DNA from: a virus
Virus record (IMG/VR): IMGVR_UViG_3300025120_012043
Coordinates: 1-37,095 of that record
Length of the DNA: 37,095 bases
Reading direction: 5' to 3' (one strand)
The position numbers and the translations under genes are program-made. Positions 24,035 through 30,784 of the stretch are shown in pieces; within the stretch, counting starts at the first letter, position 1; every line of letters begins with the position of its first letter. Below the pieces are notes generated by a model. It saw only the letters and a program-made list of their open reading frames with translations. It was not told where the DNA came from and made no database searches.

Positions 24035-24436
24035 TTATTTTTTAATAATAGATCCATGTACTCTTACTCTTATGTGACCGTTGTAATAATCATCTGATTC
24101 CAGCACACCTCTAGCAAACTGTTCTTTGGCTTCTAAATAATTGCACTCGCCTTTTGACTTGCAAAAATATAATATTTCTCTTTTAAATTTTTCTTTGCCT
24201 AGTGTGTTGACATCTTCTGTCAGCAAATCACTTGAACCATAATAGTCTTGCCAGTCACTTTCTACTGTGTGCCTACGTTTATTTTTTTTACCTTTGAGCG
24301 GTGGTCTTGATCTTTTAAATTTTGCCAGTTTTTTACCCACATACATTCTACCTGTTGTAGTGTTGGTTATGAGATACACAAATCCAACACAGTCTTCTGG
24401 CAATTCTTTAATAGATTTATTATTGTACAACCACAT
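24035..24436 (-). CDS. GIY-YIG-like nuclease domain protein
   Basis: 133 aa. GFVYLITNTTTGRMYVGKK (residues 18-36) fits the GIY-(x10-11)-YIG core with VY and YVG, followed by a DYYGSSDLL stretch and FKREILYFCKSKGECNYLEAKEQ, which matches the later helix of phage GIY-YIG proteins, including the metal-site Glu. In T4-like phages these proteins include homing and DNA-restricting endonucleases. It could be a free-standing homing nuclease or a phage DNA-metabolism enzyme. No intron is seen nearby. Confidence 0.7.
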   Translation of the reverse strand: MWLYNNKSIKELPEDCVGFVYLITNTTTGRMYVGKKLAKFKRSRPPLKGKKNKRRHTVESDWQDYYGSSDLLTEDVNTLGKEKFKREILYFCKSKGECNYLEAKEQFARGVLESDDYYNGHIRVRVHGSIIKK

Positions 24437-25434
24437 TAAAAATAATTCTCCATTGTGCCTTCACGTGAAATTGAATTAATCATACAACACAGTCCTTGTC
24501 CCAACCATCTAGCTACATCATATTTTATAGGAATAACATTAATATCATGAGATTCAATTTGTTTTACGATACTCGGGTGATTTTGCCATGTGTGCTTGTT
24601 CATTATATAATTGTTTTCATCGATGCTAAAACCTGTTACTTCTAGAGTTGTGTTTTCATAGTCATCATCTTGAATAAAGTCGTCAATTACTTCTGCAGGC
24701 AAATACTTTGATTCTGGACTTTCTATAACTGTCCAGTTTGCAAATACATCTGGCAACATATTTTTAGGTAAAACAGAAAAAATTACTCCGGGTTTCAATA
24801 TGGAAAAATATGCATCTAGATGACCGTGAGTATTTTTAACATCAATGATTTCAAATTGTGGAAATTGTTGATTTAACCATATTTTTGCTCTTTTATTAAT
24901 TACAGCAGTTTCTGAGACAAACATTTTATTACCACATAAATTTATAGCAGGACCATCGAACAAAATTTCTCCATATGCGTTGCCGTCAATATTATCCCAA
25001 TTCTCTGATGCGTGAGTTGGAATTGGTGAGGCAATCCATTTTGATCCATTATCAAAGTATTGTTGCCAAATATGTTTATATTGTATATGATCAAAATATG
25101 CCGTTTCTTGCGGACTAGGACACTCAATTATTGTATCTGCAATTATTGAAAAACTATCAGTAGGACAAAGTGTATTTTTTACTCCTCGTAATTTTATAAA
25201 CGGTGTTTCTAGTTGTGTGTTAATAGTGTGTTTTATAGGTCTAGGCCTGTGTACGTTTACATCAAATGATTTGAAAGTATCTACAATATTTTCTAATGTT
25301 TGTTCCACTTCATCAAAAACAAATTTGATATGATCTTTGTGTCTAGGATCTACAATATCTAATAGACTATAATTGACTTTTCCAACTACAACAGATTTAC
25401 ATTTTGTAAAATTATCAAATTTGTTTATTTTCAT
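24436..25434 (-). CDS. diverged amidinotransferase-fold protein
   Basis: 332 aa. Motifs of the guanidine-modifying superfamily appear in order: LCPTDSFSIIADTIIECP (89-106), THGHLDAYFSILKPGVIF with H205-x-D207, and the C-terminal cysteine block at 312-323 with C317 in the expected catalytic place before SREG. These enzymes act on arginine-like guanidino groups (amidinotransfer or hydrolysis). The canonical GGxHC is changed to GQGLCC here, so activity is uncertain. Paired with the closer homologue at 27510. Confidence 0.7.
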   Translation of the reverse strand: MKINKFDNFTKCKSVVVGKVNYSLLDIVDPRHKDHIKFVFDEVEQTLENIVDTFKSFDVNVHRPRPIKHTINTQLETPFIKLRGVKNTLCPTDSFSIIADTIIECPSPQETAYFDHIQYKHIWQQYFDNGSKWIASPIPTHASENWDNIDGNAYGEILFDGPAINLCGNKMFVSETAVINKRAKIWLNQQFPQFEIIDVKNTHGHLDAYFSILKPGVIFSVLPKNMLPDVFANWTVIESPESKYLPAEVIDDFIQDDDYENTTLEVTGFSIDENNYIMNKHTWQNHPSIVKQIESHDINVIPIKYDVARWLGQGLCCMINSISREGTMENYF

Positions 25435-25976
25435 TTTTTCTTTACTCTTCTATGTATAAATTTTAGAGATGAATCTACTAATATTTGTGGTATGTTTAAA
25501 TCTAATGTTTTATAATATTTAAATTTTGCGATATTATCGCTTTTTTCGTTTCGGTCCCACAAACAAAATATAAAATCTATATCGCCAAACCAACCATATT
25601 CGTGTCCATGATATTTTATCTTACTTTGTTTTTCATGAGCAGTTAAACTGTCAAAGTATTCAACTTTATTTGGTTTGTATATTCCTTTATCGGAGCCTAT
25701 TCCTTGTTCATTTATTATTATCTGTTTAAACTTCAAATATTTTTCACTGCATTCTTTGTCACCGTTCCATGATATTTTAAATGTCTTAACATCACTGCAT
25801 ACAAAATCAAATATTTTGTCTAGTTTAATAGTATGTTCTTTGTTGGCTGTAAAACGTTCATCAAAAATTATAGTTTCATCCATAGATATGGTTATATGAT
25901 GATTTACCTCAGCATAAGTTTTTGCCACAAAATATACAGGCAGATTATAACGATTACTTTCGTTGACTTTTTGCAT
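25431..25976 (-). CDS. hypothetical protein (181 aa)
   Basis: Soluble, with N-terminal beta strands (FVAKTYAEVNHHITISMDETIIFDE) that look like a carbohydrate-binding sandwich and a Lys-rich C-terminus. No catalytic motif seen. Shares ATGA with the diverged amidinotransferase-like gene. A TATAAT box ends 10 nt upstream of its ATG. Confidence 0.6.
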   Translation of the reverse strand: MQKVNESNRYNLPVYFVAKTYAEVNHHITISMDETIIFDERFTANKEHTIKLDKIFDFVCSDVKTFKISWNGDKECSEKYLKFKQIIINEQGIGSDKGIYKPNKVEYFDSLTAHEKQSKIKYHGHEYGWFGDIDFIFCLWDRNEKSDNIAKFKYYKTLDLNIPQILVDSSLKFIHRRVKKK

Positions 25977-25991
25977 ATGTTAAACTATTAT
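25963..25991 (+). promoter_or_regulatory. promoter TTGACT-N17-TATTAT, divergent with a minus-strand -10
   Basis: Plus strand TTGACT (25963-25968) and TATTAT (25986-25991) with a 17-nt spacer. The ATG at 25999 lies 7 nt past the -10 box, giving an expected leaderless transcript. On the minus strand the same bases read TATAAT (25992-25987), with TTGTGT 18 nt further, so the site may fire both ways. Confidence 0.55.
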
Positions 25992-25998
25992 ATACTAT

Positions 25999-26526
25999 AT
26001 GCATGATGCCACACAACCAGTAATCGATAGTATTCTCCAGTGGATGGAAAAATTTGTAGAAACTCCACATCCATCGTTTGGTAACATGCCTCCATGTCCG
26101 TATGCTAGACAGTATCGAGTGCAAGACAAGATAAAGATTGTTGAAGCACCAACTCAAGGGGTGTGTACACCTATTTGGGAAACTGCTGAACAAGTGTTCG
26201 AAACATGGAATGACGAGTTCGAAGCCATTATCGTGGCACGTGCAAACGTGGCCCGTCAATATAATAGTGCAGGAACAGTATCTACTCGAATTAAAGAATT
26301 AAATGACAAATACAGATCGAAAGATTTAGTGGCTTTGGAAGATCATCCACAGGACCCCGAAGAGATTGACGGCGTACAAATGAACCATGGCGATTTAATT
26401 CTTGTTGTAATACAACGTTTGAGCAAGATAAACAAACACTCGGAGATGCTTCGAAACGGAGAATACTATCACAAGTGGTCCAAAGAAAATCTAGATGATG
26501 TTGTCAATTGGCGTTTTGATGATTAA
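25999..26526 (+). CDS. conserved protein of unknown function with CPYAR motif (175 aa)
   Basis: PPCPYARQYRVQDKIKIV (31-48) is a distinctive segment and LVALEDHPQDPEEIDGVQMNHGDL (114-137) a second conserved-looking block with acidic and His residues. The Cys and His could bind a metal, but I do not recognise the family. A lone plus-strand gene between minus-strand genes, with its own predicted promoter. Its 3' end overlaps the convergent gene by 36 nt. Confidence 0.6.
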   Translation: MHDATQPVIDSILQWMEKFVETPHPSFGNMPPCPYARQYRVQDKIKIVEAPTQGVCTPIWETAEQVFETWNDEFEAIIVARANVARQYNSAGTVSTRIKELNDKYRSKDLVALEDHPQDPEEIDGVQMNHGDLILVVIQRLSKINKHSEMLRNGEYYHKWSKENLDDVVNWRFDD

Positions 26527-27189
26527 GTTTTTATCCATATCTATCGCCCGATTATAAGCATCCACATCTTTTCGCCATACTTCTCCGTCCCACCACTCAA
26601 AACCAGGCAATGTGCTTTTCCATCGACATGATTTGTCATAACTTGCTCCTAGATAAAAATATAATTTTTCTTGGTTATGAGCTTGTTGCATTTCATACCA
26701 TAAACTGTATTTTCCTAATTGTAGTTTAGGTGTAACATAATCCCATGCCATTTGCCAGTTATCTAGACTCAATCCATATATTGTCCATATGGAAAATCCC
26801 ACAATGTCATTTTGATGAAAATACAAATATACAACATCTGTGTCGGATATATCTTCTATTGGATTGGGTTCCAACAGTGTATAGCCATGATGATCTAGAT
26901 ATTTTTGGTATATTTTAGCCAACGTTGGCATGATGTCTTTGGCATCTGCACCGGAAATGCATTTTATATCAATAGTGTCTGAAGTTTTTGGTTGTTTGCT
27001 GTGTTTACAGAACTGTTCAATATCTATTCTTACGGTTCTTAGTTGTTGCCATACGTTATCTGAAATTTCTGCCCATCCACAAGCAAGTGCATATTCTTCT
27101 TCATGTTTTTCAAATTCGGCAAAGACTTTAACAAACTGAATATCTTGTTTGTCTAACTTTCCAAATTGATGTTTATACCATGTCCGCAT
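26491..27189 (-). CDS. ATE/GNAT-like aminoacyl- or acyltransferase
   Basis: 232 aa from the ATG at 27189, which leaves a 15-nt gap to the divergent gene; the open frame continues to 27315. The C-terminal block LGKYSLWYEMQQAHNQEKLYFYLG, then CRWKSTLPGFEWWDGEVW, resembles the C-terminal half of arginyl/leucyl-tRNA-protein transferases (YxLG ... K ... P.E.L.DG.W). The N-terminal half is not obviously the ATE cysteine domain. It may transfer an amino acid or acyl group to a protein; target unknown. Confidence 0.55.
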   Translation of the reverse strand: MRTWYKHQFGKLDKQDIQFVKVFAEFEKHEEEYALACGWAEISDNVWQQLRTVRIDIEQFCKHSKQPKTSDTIDIKCISGADAKDIMPTLAKIYQKYLDHHGYTLLEPNPIEDISDTDVVYLYFHQNDIVGFSIWTIYGLSLDNWQMAWDYVTPKLQLGKYSLWYEMQQAHNQEKLYFYLGASYDKSCRWKSTLPGFEWWDGEVWRKDVDAYNRAIDMDKNLIIKTPIDNII

Positions 27190-27194
27190 ATGTA
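27166..27194 (+). promoter_or_regulatory. candidate promoter TTGATG-N17-TATGTA close to the start codon
   Basis: Plus strand TTGATG (27166-27171) and TATGTA (27189-27194), 17-nt spacer. The ATG at 27205 lies 10 nt past the -10 box, so a leader of a few nucleotides is expected. Both boxes deviate from consensus and the sequence is AT-rich, so this is tentative. Confidence 0.35.
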
Positions 27195-27204
27195 AGTATT
27201 TTAT

Positions 27205-27537
27205 ATGGATATCTATCATATTTTTGCGGATCATCATGCGGATGTGGACGGCTACGAATTTGCTGAAAAAATGCGTAAGTTTTTGAATGGCATGGTTGAA
27301 CTTGGTAATATGCAATCTTACAGATTAACCAGAGCCAAATTAGGTTTTAGATCAATGGATCTGCCCGAGTTTCATATCATGATGGAATTTAAGAACATGC
27401 AACAACTAGACGATGCAATGACATCTGTATTACGTAATGAAAAACACATCGACGACAAACATGTTAATTTTAATCAATTGGTCGACACAGAAACAATTCA
27501 ACACTTTCTTTACAGAGATTTTCCAGACGAAATATAA
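27205..27537 (+). CDS. DUF6614-like small protein (110 aa)
   Basis: MDIYHIFADHHADVDGYEFAEKM, then RLTRAKLGFRSMDLPEFHIMMEF and a terminal FLYRDFPDE match a small family I recall as DUF6614, with a predicted ferredoxin-like (dimeric alpha/beta) fold. Members occur in marine bacteria; function unknown. A short plus-strand gene with no operon partner, ending in a 28-nt overlap with the convergent amidinotransferase-like gene. Confidence 0.65.
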   Translation: MDIYHIFADHHADVDGYEFAEKMRKFLNGMVELGNMQSYRLTRAKLGFRSMDLPEFHIMMEFKNMQQLDDAMTSVLRNEKHIDDKHVNFNQLVDTETIQHFLYRDFPDEI

Positions 27538-28565
27538 TTTTCTGGACTGCCTTTGCGTTTTAGGTCGGCACTGTGGCAATGTAACCCACCGTCCCAAAAA
27601 AGTCTGTGTCTTAAAGGCACAATGATTGGCTCGATGTTATGCTGTTTTAACCATGCAAAAAGGTCTTTGTCATATGTCATTACACACGCAGTAGATTCAT
27701 TAATCATCACGATGTTTATGTCAAACACAGTTTCATCTACTTGCCCTAGCCATTCGGATAACCATTGATTTATAAAATTACATAACTGCTGATTGCCTTC
27801 TTCGCCAGCCATATAGTATTTTCCTAATGTGTGTCTTTTTGCTTTTTGAAACGTTTTAATAGTGTTCACTGTTTCAGGCAGATAATATACATCCCAATTG
27901 GGGAAATGCTCATCATGTACACGCACATCATCACGAGATATTATTACTCCTGGTTTGCACAATGCAAAATTTCCATCTGTGTGTCCACCTATTTCAAGTA
28001 TGTGTAATTTACATTCTGGCAAGTATACATCCATCCATTGTGTAATTTTTTCCACTATCTGTTTGACATTGCCAGACCTTTCCTCAAATGCCAGTATATC
28101 AACAAACAGGTCGCGACCGACCATAGTCCAGCAAGGAGGATGTAATTCGGGAAATTTTTTTTGTAACAATTTTGCCCAAGATTGTTTTTTGTTCTTTTCA
28201 ATATTGATAATTTTTCCATATCTGTCTGCATCACTCTCATCCTGCACAATTAAACTGTTTCCTAAAACAGCAAGATAGTTCCTTGGTTGCAGTGTTTTTA
28301 TGTTATGATAAAAGGCAGGTTTGTTTGGCCACAATCTCGCATTTGAATCTGCAGTCTCTCTCAGCACATTTACTCCGTGTGCAGATAACACATTGGCAAA
28401 ATTATTCAAGTCCTCTTGTGTTTCATACAACATGTGAGTGAGTTTTTCTCTGATATCTTGATCTTGCACATGTTCAAAATACTGTATAGGCACACAAGAT
28501 CCAACCATCATGATTTCTAGTGGATCCCAACTGTTCCAAATGTTATATTCAATTTGATCGGGCAT
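27510..28565 (-). CDS. amidinotransferase (glycine/arginine amidinotransferase-like)
   Basis: 351 aa. IGGHTDGNFALCKPGVI carries the catalytic H195-x-D197 and the end block RLFWDGGLHCHSADLKRKG the nucleophile C330 in a canonical GGxHC context. The N-terminal WNSWDPLEIMMVG is the family's first strand. These enzymes swap or remove the amidino group of arginine to make guanidino compounds, ornithine or citrulline. The product here is unknown. A TATAAT ends 5 nt upstream of the ATG. Confidence 0.82.
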   Translation of the reverse strand: MPDQIEYNIWNSWDPLEIMMVGSCVPIQYFEHVQDQDIREKLTHMLYETQEDLNNFANVLSAHGVNVLRETADSNARLWPNKPAFYHNIKTLQPRNYLAVLGNSLIVQDESDADRYGKIINIEKNKKQSWAKLLQKKFPELHPPCWTMVGRDLFVDILAFEERSGNVKQIVEKITQWMDVYLPECKLHILEIGGHTDGNFALCKPGVIISRDDVRVHDEHFPNWDVYYLPETVNTIKTFQKAKRHTLGKYYMAGEEGNQQLCNFINQWLSEWLGQVDETVFDINIVMINESTACVMTYDKDLFAWLKQHNIEPIIVPLRHRLFWDGGLHCHSADLKRKGSPENYISSGKSL

Positions 28566-28920
28566 TGTAAATTATATGTGTATATATGAGTGCAAGGCAA
28601 CAAGGCAACTCAAAAAATTTTTAGGCAATATAACGTCTCGGAACATAGCGAACTACTCTGTAACAACAGCGGCGAATCGCTCGACGTCTATTAAGTCAAT
28701 ACCCCGATGGAGTCACTGCCAACTGAGAGACTCCTTAAAAATCACGTGTGTATGGTAAGCGGAAAGAGCCAAAAGGGTGGCAACACTGGCGAGTGATTGA
28801 TGTGACTCACATCAGAAACATAGGTCAACGTAATAGTTGGCTTATGACTGAAGGATCTACATCAGGAAACGGCATTATAAGGCTCGAGTGCAAACGAAGA
28901 GCGATTGACGTAGTCAATCT
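28566..28920 (+). ncRNA. 355-nt gene-free region, candidate structured RNA
   Basis: No convincing protein gene in six frames. Its composition is less AT-rich than the flanks and it holds several hairpins on the plus strand: AGCG/CGCT around 28668, GGAGTC/GACTCC (28709-28714 with 28729-28734), CACT/AGTG near 28785, TGATGT/ACATCA near 28798-28814, and GATTGAC/GTCAATC (28902-28918). GCCAACT (28718-28724), in the loop of the second hairpin, is fully complementary to AGTTGGC (28835-28841), which would make a pseudoknot. No tRNA, tmRNA or group I core recognised. Strand is assigned from the downstream T-rich end of the last hairpin. Confidence 0.5.
28571..28600 (-). promoter_or_regulatory. candidate promoter TTGCCT-N18-TATAAT for the amidinotransferase
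   Basis: Minus strand TATAAT (28576-28571) is perfect; TTGCCT (28600-28595) is a weak -35 with an 18-nt spacer. The ATG at 28565 is 5 nt from the -10 box, implying a leaderless message. Confidence 0.45.
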
Positions 28921-28930
28921 TTACTTGTTG
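28902..28930 (+). terminator. 7-bp hairpin with partial T-tract
   Basis: GATTGAC (28902-28908), loop GTA, GTCAATC (28912-28918), then TTTACTTGTT. On the plus strand this resembles a weak intrinsic terminator and would end the candidate RNA. It runs into the stop codon of the minus-strand gene ending at 28921. Confidence 0.45.
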
Positions 28931-29148
28931 TCTACTTTGTGAGCATCATAATCATGCATGAAATCATTCAACGTTATGTCGGCACGTCTTAGATCGGTGT
29001 GTTTTTCAAAGAAGTCAAACAGCAAATTAGCACACTCTTTAGGAGAATGTGTCATCAGCATCTTTTGTAGCACATAGTTGGTTTTGTTTCTGCGTTGATC
29101 GGTGTTCAACACTGCATGTTTGGAAGTAGGAGCAAAGTCGTTCTTCAT
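28921..29148 (-). CDS. hypothetical protein (75 aa)
   Basis: Soluble and helical (KMLMTHSPKECANLLFDFFEKHTDL). It lies in the tail/baseplate block on the minus strand, with a 42-nt gap to the upstream gene, and is followed by the candidate RNA region. No family recognised. Confidence 0.55.
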   Translation of the reverse strand: MKNDFAPTSKHAVLNTDQRRNKTNYVLQKMLMTHSPKECANLLFDFFEKHTDLRRADITLNDFMHDYDAHKVDNK

Positions 29149-29190
29149 AGTAGTAGCTATATTGATTTCAATGTGAATTATACTGTAAGT

Positions 29191-29649
29191 TTATACGTCA
29201 CCTAGATCAGGAATCATAGCACCTTTTTCGTCACGTGCAAATGCACTGCGATCTCTTGCTCTTTGTCCTACCTCGGTATCTTTAGAATCTGCCTTTGCCG
29301 CTTTTCTTTCAGCCTTTGCTATAGCTGTGAATATGTTCCGAATCTCTTGTCCATTGAATTTGCCATCATCACCTACAAGTTTAGCACTGTCGATGTTAAT
29401 ATTATCTCTAGGATTTTTCTTTTTCCTGGCATCCACAAACGTAGTGAATATTTCTACTCCGGTCATGTCACCTTGTTTTTGGGTGGCATACTTGTTGAAT
29501 GCATTCCGCATATTGTCTACTTCTTGTCCTATTTTACCAAGTGGAATTGGCCCTTTCAACGCATCAGCGGCTCGTCCTATGCCAGAAGCTGCCGACTGTG
29601 CCGCACCAGCAATTTTCGGATCAAATTCAAATAGGTCAGTTAGCTTCAT
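29191..29649 (-). CDS. hypothetical structural-region protein (152 aa)
   Basis: Soluble, Ala- and Lys-rich, with an N-terminal MKLTDLFEFDPKIAG and a helical middle. It follows the tail genes on the minus strand. A TATAAATA box ends 5 nt before its ATG, so a late transcript would start on the start codon. No known family; a virion or assembly role is suggested by position only. Confidence 0.6.
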   Translation of the reverse strand: MKLTDLFEFDPKIAGAAQSAASGIGRAADALKGPIPLGKIGQEVDNMRNAFNKYATQKQGDMTGVEIFTTFVDARKKKNPRDNINIDSAKLVGDDGKFNGQEIRNIFTAIAKAERKAAKADSKDTEVGQRARDRSAFARDEKGAMIPDLGDV

Positions 29650-29654
29650 ATTAA

Positions 29655-29662
29655 TATTTATA
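29655..29662 (-). promoter_or_regulatory. T4-type late promoter box TATAAATA
   Basis: Minus strand TATAAATA (29662-29655), a perfect match to the T4 late promoter core. It overlaps the TAA that ends the -1 frame extension and lies 5 nt upstream of the ATG at 29649. It may be real or a by-product of the AT-rich stop region. Confidence 0.5.
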
Positions 29663-29893
29663 GCAATGGTAAATTAGTCTTCTTGACAGTTTCGATATTT
29701 TCTTTTACTACCTCGATCATGTGTGTTCGATCATCAGGTGATAGCATAAATGCAGAATCATATTCTAAACCGCCTCTCATATACCAACACAGTTTTACAA
29801 GTTCATGTTTGATATTACTGACTGTGTTGTCTAGCTCTTTGAAATAATCTATTATTTCAGACTGCGAGAGGGTCAGGATTTTGATACGAAAAA
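29658..29893 (-). CDS. gp26 C-terminal extension reached by predicted -1 frameshift (76 codons)
   Basis: The -1 frame is open from just upstream of the heptamer T TTT TTC (29894-29888) to TAA at 29660-29658. The upstream -1 stop is TAA at 29903-29901. The extension reads RIKILTLSQSEII..., contains a CWYMRGG segment and a helical C-terminus (MIEVVKENIETVKK), and looks like real protein. No ATG, GTG or TTG occurs in this frame before codon 37, so independent initiation is unlikely. A slip gives a 358-aa fusion (282 + 76). The position matches T4 gene 51, which follows 26. Not experimentally shown. Confidence 0.7.
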
Positions 29894-30733
29894 ATTGGAA
29901 TTATCCATAGATACAGGCACATCAAATTTTTCAGGAGCACCTTTTTCTTGTTGTTCTTTGGTAGTGGATACTGGAATTGGCTTTAGTTTGCCCAATTGGG
30001 TCTGAGCCTGCAATTTGTCTTTTATAAGATTTGCCTGCTTTGAATCCATATTGTCAACAAATTCATTGATGTATACTCTGTCGGTAACATTTTGCCCATC
30101 TGCTGTGATCTCTAAAATTGACTCTTGCATGTTGGCCACAGTGATGTTTGTCATACTCATGAACATTTCGGAAAATTTTGATTGTTTATCAGCAGGATTG
30201 AGATCTGATTCAACCACCTGTGATATCAATCTCTGTTGTTCATATGTCTTTAACTGCAAATTTGTGAGTTGTCTGTAACTCATTGGTTTAATTTTGAAAG
30301 AAATAGGACCAGCTGGTACATATCCATCAAAAGGCCTTGTATCCATTTGATCACTAGCAACTCGTAAGTCCACAGATACTGTTGTCTTTTCGTCGAGGCC
30401 AGGAATAGCAGTAGTAACTTCCATTTGCTCACCATATGTGGCAATGCGGATAGCAATCATTATTGTGTCTATATCCATCACAGGCATCATCCATGGATCT
30501 GTAATGCCAGGCACACATGATCTAATCACAGACACTGTTGACTCTCCATTCATTAAAGCATCTGGAGTACTCATCATCATTTCATCTTTGGCAGTCATTG
30601 GATACACACCTAATTCTTTTTCATTGTCAAATTTTAGTGTGCCCTGTGGATAATGCTCGCCACCGGAGGGTACACTAGTGTAAAGTGCTATCTGTCTAAA
30701 ATATTTAGAAAGTGGATTGGTTGTATTTGTCAT
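29873..30733 (-). CDS. 26: baseplate hub subunit, T4 gp26-like
   Basis: 286 aa. The diagnostic block is MMMSTPDALMNGESTVSVIRSCVPGI (a gp26-type TPDAL.NGE....V...CVPGI signature), then DIDTIMIAIRIATYGEQMEV and VDLRVASDQ. Family members are typically 200-250 aa; this one has a longer C-terminus. In T4, gp26 is needed to assemble the baseplate hub. It sits divergently to a tape-measure-like gene with a TATAAATA late promoter (30774-30767) upstream. No Shine-Dalgarno before the ATG is evident. Its 3' end carries the slippery heptamer described for the extension. Confidence 0.8.
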   Translation of the reverse strand: MTNTTNPLSKYFRQIALYTSVPSGGEHYPQGTLKFDNEKELGVYPMTAKDEMMMSTPDALMNGESTVSVIRSCVPGITDPWMMPVMDIDTIMIAIRIATYGEQMEVTTAIPGLDEKTTVSVDLRVASDQMDTRPFDGYVPAGPISFKIKPMSYRQLTNLQLKTYEQQRLISQVVESDLNPADKQSKFSEMFMSMTNITVANMQESILEITADGQNVTDRVYINEFVDNMDSKQANLIKDKLQAQTQLGKLKPIPVSTTKEQQEKGAPEKFDVPVSMDNSNFFVSKS

Positions 30734-30744
30734 AAAAAAGTTTC

Positions 30745-30752
30745 AATAAATA
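30745..30752 (+). promoter_or_regulatory. late promoter box AATAAATA (plus)
   Basis: Plus strand AATAAATA at 30745-30752, fitting the NATAAATA late motif described in T4-like cyanophages. The expected start near 30759 gives a leader of about 26 nt with AGGA before the ATG at 30785. Confidence 0.6.
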
Positions 30753-30766
30753 CTTAATAATAATAG

Positions 30767-30774
30767 TATTTATA
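30767..30774 (-). promoter_or_regulatory. late promoter box TATAAATA (minus)
   Basis: Minus strand TATAAATA (30774-30767), perfect T4 late consensus, directed at the gp26-like gene (start 30733). With the plus-strand box at 30745 it makes a compact divergent late promoter pair in a 51-nt gap. Confidence 0.7.
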
Positions 30775-30784
30775 GGATAAAAAA

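Noticed and set aside
28886-28914. A GCA AAC GAA GAG ... TAG stretch reminiscent of a tmRNA tag
   Set aside because: No tRNA-Ala-like acceptor or T-arm was found, and the tag would end in LT rather than the conserved LAA. Not a tmRNA by eye.
28576-28942. Two overlapping plus-strand open frames in the gene-free region (60 and 64 codons)
   Set aside because: Low-complexity of start contexts, no Shine-Dalgarno site, no recognisable composition, and the region is dominated by hairpins and a possible pseudoknot. Treated as non-coding.
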